DNA of 60,448 bases from Veillonella sp. DNF00869 (lineage in GTDB: Bacteria; Bacillota; Negativicutes; Veillonellales; Veillonellaceae), in contig NZ_KQ960767.1 of NCBI RefSeq assembly GCF_001553345.1, positions 1 to 60,448 of the forward strand, given 5' to 3'. The position numbers and the translations under genes are program-made. Of this stretch, positions 57,669 through 60,448 are shown piece by piece (within the stretch, counting starts at the first letter, position 1; each line of letters opens with the position of its first letter). Below the pieces are notes generated by a model. That model was not told the DNA's origin. It searched no databases and worked only from the letters and a program-made list of their open reading frames with translations.

Positions 57669-59058
57669 TCATACTTCATCTAAGCCATCATCTAGTGTAT
57701 GGCAAAATATTCGATCTTTTTATCGTAGTATTATTAAGCATGATGGACAAGGTATATTAGTGCCTCTTTTTGGGATTATTTTAATAGGATTTTTTAATGG
57801 TTACAGTGCTACCTATACTACGACCCTACAAGGGGGAGATAATTGGAAACCATTTTGGTTCTTATTAGGTAAACAACTAGTCTTTCTAGGGGCTGGTATT
57901 CTTGTAGCCTGGAGATTCTATTTGTTTGATTACCGTAAATGGGCAGACTCAAAGGTACAACTAAAGATGTTTTTGTTTTTACTTTTTTTGTTGCTCATTG
58001 TATTTTTACCCTTCTTAGGGCATGGCGCTAATGGTGCGCGACGTTGGATTGGATTGCCTTATGGAATGACATTACAGCCATCTGAATTTGCTAAATTAGC
58101 AGCTATTATTTGGGCGGCCTATAGTATTGATAGACATGTGAAAAAGCATGGGAGAATGTACTTGTATGAATATTATGATTGGGGTGGGAATACACGGTTA
58201 CATGGACTTTGGAGTTGGTGGAATCGTGTCATAGGAAAACTAAATGCCCTGTGGAAGGCCCTGCGAGGTACACCGGGGATATTTCACCCTAACTTATTAG
58301 TGCCAGCCGTATTTACAGTTCCTTTTGTGTATGCTTTCATTACTATGTTTCAACCAGATATGGGAACAGCTGTATTAATTTTCAGTTTTCCCGTGATCAT
58401 GACCTTTTGTGTAGGCTATTATAAAGGGCATAGGAAATATCTAGGTATAGCATTTGGTGTTGTACTAGCTATTGCGTATCCCTTAATTGCTTTTGTGTCC
58501 TATCGACTGGATCGGGTTCGTGCCTATTATGATCCATGGTCAGATACTACAGCTAATGGATATCAAGTGACACAGAGCATACTGAGTGTGTCGATTGGTG
58601 GATTTTGGGGCGAAGGCTTTACAAAGGGAATTTCCAAATATAATTATTTGCCAGAGGCTCATACAGACTTTGCTTTTTCTATTTTCTCACAAGAATTTGG
58701 CTTATTAGGTGTGTGCTTGGTTATCTTTTTATTTCTTTGGTTTACAAAATATGGACTTTCCATTGCTCGTCAATCTAGAGATTTATTAGGTCAAGTATTA
58801 GCGGTAGGTCTTACATTTTTTATTACAATTCAAGCATTTTTTAATATTGCTATGGTGGTGGGAATGCTACCAGTAACGGGGGTACCTTTACCATTTATCA
58901 GTTATGGGGGATCCTCTTTGGTGACAAATTTTGCTGTCATAGGAATATTATTAAATATTGCGCGCCGTAATGAATATGCACGCAAACAAATAGGAACGAC
59001 ACGTCATTTGCCGTCCATTGGCGAAGAAACGCGCCATCGTTTTCAACCTAAGGCTTAA
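57655..59058 (+). CDS. FtsW/RodA/SpoVE-family (SEDS) protein
   Basis: The product has 467 residues and about ten membrane segments. It shows QPSEFAKLA near 145, QPDMGTAVL near 240 and the SEDS signature PLPFISYGGSSL near 417-428. These are peptidoglycan glycosyltransferases for division (FtsW) or elongation (RodA). A loop of about 55 residues (about 165-220, rich in Trp, Arg and Tyr) is inserted between two helices. The start is ATG 57655, or GTG 57643. The subgroup cannot be fixed, but RodA fits the position outside the dcw cluster. Confidence 0.85.
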   Translation: MQENSHTSSKPSSSVWQNIRSFYRSIIKHDGQGILVPLFGIILIGFFNGYSATYTTTLQGGDNWKPFWFLLGKQLVFLGAGILVAWRFYLFDYRKWADSKVQLKMFLFLLFLLLIVFLPFLGHGANGARRWIGLPYGMTLQPSEFAKLAAIIWAAYSIDRHVKKHGRMYLYEYYDWGGNTRLHGLWSWWNRVIGKLNALWKALRGTPGIFHPNLLVPAVFTVPFVYAFITMFQPDMGTAVLIFSFPVIMTFCVGYYKGHRKYLGIAFGVVLAIAYPLIAFVSYRLDRVRAYYDPWSDTTANGYQVTQSILSVSIGGFWGEGFTKGISKYNYLPEAHTDFAFSIFSQEFGLLGVCLVIFLFLWFTKYGLSIARQSRDLLGQVLAVGLTFFITIQAFFNIAMVVGMLPVTGVPLPFISYGGSSLVTNFAVIGILLNIARRNEYARKQIGTTRHLPSIGEETRHRFQPKA

Positions 59059-59094
59059 TGTTTTAAGTGTGATTCACACAGAAAGAGATGCACC

Positions 59095-60372
59095 ATGAAA
59101 GATTTTATTGATGTTCACGAACGCCCGTCTTTCGCTAAGTTATTGCCACTTAGTTTTCAGCATTTATTTGCTATGTTTGGGGCTACTGTATTAGTACCAT
59201 TCTTATTGAAAGTTGACCCAGCGACGTCCCTGTTCATGAACGGTATTGGAACTATTTTATACGTATTAATTTGTCAAGGAAAGATTCCTTCCTATTTAGG
59301 TTCTAGCTTTGCTTTCATTGGACCAGTAGGTGCTGTGGTAGCCTCTGGCATGACCTATGGAGCAGCACAAGGTGGTTTTATTGCCTTTGGTGTGTCTTTT
59401 ATGCTATTGGCTTTGTTAGTTAAATTCATTGGTATTAAATGGATTGATGTATTATTCCCTCCTGCCGCAATGGGCGCGATTGTTGCGGTTATCGGTTTAG
59501 AAGTTGCCCCTGTAGCTATGGGTATGGCAGGTATCATTGGAGATCAATGGCAAAGCTTTGGCATGACTCATGAGCAAGCGTTATTTTTATCCTTATTTTC
59601 CTTATCTGTGACAATCTTGGGTACCGTATTATTCCGTGGATTCTTTGCAGTGATTCCAGTATTAATTGGTGTGGTATCTGGCTATGTAGCTGCTGCAATC
59701 ATGGGAGTAGTAGATTTCGCAAGCGTAGCCAATGCTCCTTGGTTTGCATTCCCTCAATTCTATGAGCCAGAATTTAATATCAATGCTATCCTAATGGTTA
59801 TGCCAGCTTTATTCGTAGTATTTGCAGAACATGTGGGTCATATTGTAGTAACAAGTAATATCATTGGTCGTGATTTAATGAAAGATCCAGGATTGAGCCG
59901 TTCTTTATTTGCAGATGGTTTATCTAATGTGTTATCCGGTTTATTTGGTGCTACACCGAATACAACATATGGAGAAAATATCGGTGTTATGGCGATTACA
60001 CGTGTATTCAGTACCTTCGTTATCGCTGGTGCAGCAGTACTTGCTATCTTGTTCTCTTTCATTGGCAAAGTAGCAGCTTTAATTCATGCCATTCCAGTTC
60101 CAGTTATGGGTGGTGTAAGTATTTTACTATTCGGTATCATCGCTGCTTCTGGTTTACGTATGTTGGTAGAACGCAAAGTGGATTATACAAAATCTTCTAA
60201 TCTAATTTTAACCTCTGTAGTACTAGTTATCGGCTTGAGCGGTGCTAAATTAGCAATCGGCCCAGTGGTACTGCAAGGTATGGGATTGGCAACAGTAACA
60301 GCCATCTTATTGAGCGTTATCTTTGCGATTTTCCGTAAAACAGGACTTGGAAATGCGGAACTTAAAGACTAA
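59095..60372 (+). CDS. uraA: Uracil permease, NCS2 family
   Basis: The product has 425 residues and 12-14 membrane segments. It shows QHLFAMFGATVLVP near 23-36, the substrate-site Glu in FAEHVGH near 243-249, and NTTYGENIGV near 284-293, the pattern of UraA/PyrP uracil permeases, which are proton symporters. The start has AGAAAGAG upstream. The last 76 bases of the window after the stop show no gene. Confidence 0.93.
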   Translation: MKDFIDVHERPSFAKLLPLSFQHLFAMFGATVLVPFLLKVDPATSLFMNGIGTILYVLICQGKIPSYLGSSFAFIGPVGAVVASGMTYGAAQGGFIAFGVSFMLLALLVKFIGIKWIDVLFPPAAMGAIVAVIGLEVAPVAMGMAGIIGDQWQSFGMTHEQALFLSLFSLSVTILGTVLFRGFFAVIPVLIGVVSGYVAAAIMGVVDFASVANAPWFAFPQFYEPEFNINAILMVMPALFVVFAEHVGHIVVTSNIIGRDLMKDPGLSRSLFADGLSNVLSGLFGATPNTTYGENIGVMAITRVFSTFVIAGAAVLAILFSFIGKVAALIHAIPVPVMGGVSILLFGIIAASGLRMLVERKVDYTKSSNLILTSVVLVIGLSGAKLAIGPVVLQGMGLATVTAILLSVIFAIFRKTGLGNAELKD

Positions 60373-60448
60373 TCTTGCTCCCCTATGTAGCCTGTGGCGT
60401 TATTAATTGAATATGATAAAAAGGAAGAGCACGGTATACTCCTCACAA

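Noticed and set aside
59065..59085. GTGTGA-T-TCACAC palindrome before uraA as a CRP-type site
   Set aside because: The two half-sites are only one base apart, not the 6-base spacing of a CRP site, and nothing else supports it.

Overview
The window reads as a chromosomal segment of an AT-rich bacterium of the Negativicutes, most likely Veillonella or a close relative (inference from content, no search run). Gene order is Firmicute-like: tig-clpP-clpX-lon-ysxC, an MBL hydrolase next to rlmH, and atpZ-atpI ahead of the F1Fo genes. Surface genes are diderm: a trimeric autotransporter with a YadA-type anchor, and a TatC. I found no rRNA, tRNA, CRISPR array, insertion sequence or prophage.

Layout. 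1-1637: end of a metal P-type ATPase and a CorA-type channel. 1914-7180: a possible small RNA or leader, then a nickel/peptide ABC transporter (two permeases, lipoprotein, two ATPases). 7258-11047: MATE exporter, convergent TetR regulator, an unlisted 51-residue membrane peptide, a CxxC thioredoxin-fold protein and a DnaQ-like exonuclease. 11048-18663: an intergenic region with nested inverted repeats, then galT-galK-ROK regulator-mglBAC for galactose uptake and entry to the Leloir pathway. 18816-22388: a 1190-residue trimeric autotransporter with collagen-like repeats. 22476-31750: orphan metQ, menA, pncB, two related secreted unknowns, ogt, ridA, a YitT-type membrane protein and phosphoglucomutase with a His/Cys-rich insert.

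31814-34707: wecA/tagO-type transferase and wecB epimerase, separated by a repeat cluster with a perfect 27-bp inverted repeat. 34834-41732: the complete ATP synthase operon, whose epsilon subunit lacks the C-terminal helical domain. 41832-45837: an aminotransferase, a RuBisCO-like protein with an altered metal-site motif (K-D-D-H), an MBL hydrolase and rlmH. 45852-55437: an unknown tail-anchored protein, a CBS-domain protein, the trigger factor/Clp/Lon block, ysxC, a polyprenyl diphosphate synthase and tatC with a long N-terminal extension. 55515-60372: a PepSY protein, queC, trmB, an FtsW/RodA protein and uraA.

Functional links (inference): imported galactose could go through GalK and GalT to glucose-1-phosphate and through Pgm to glucose-6-phosphate, but no galE or galM is visible here. 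MenA and the prenyl synthase could both serve menaquinone synthesis. WecA and WecB would supply an undecaprenyl-linked amino sugar and UDP-ManNAc for an envelope glycan. No single new multi-gene system stands out. The items most worth a second look are the RuBisCO-like protein and its upstream control region, the noncoding repeat structures, the autotransporter tail, the short epsilon subunit and several uncharacterised small or secreted proteins.
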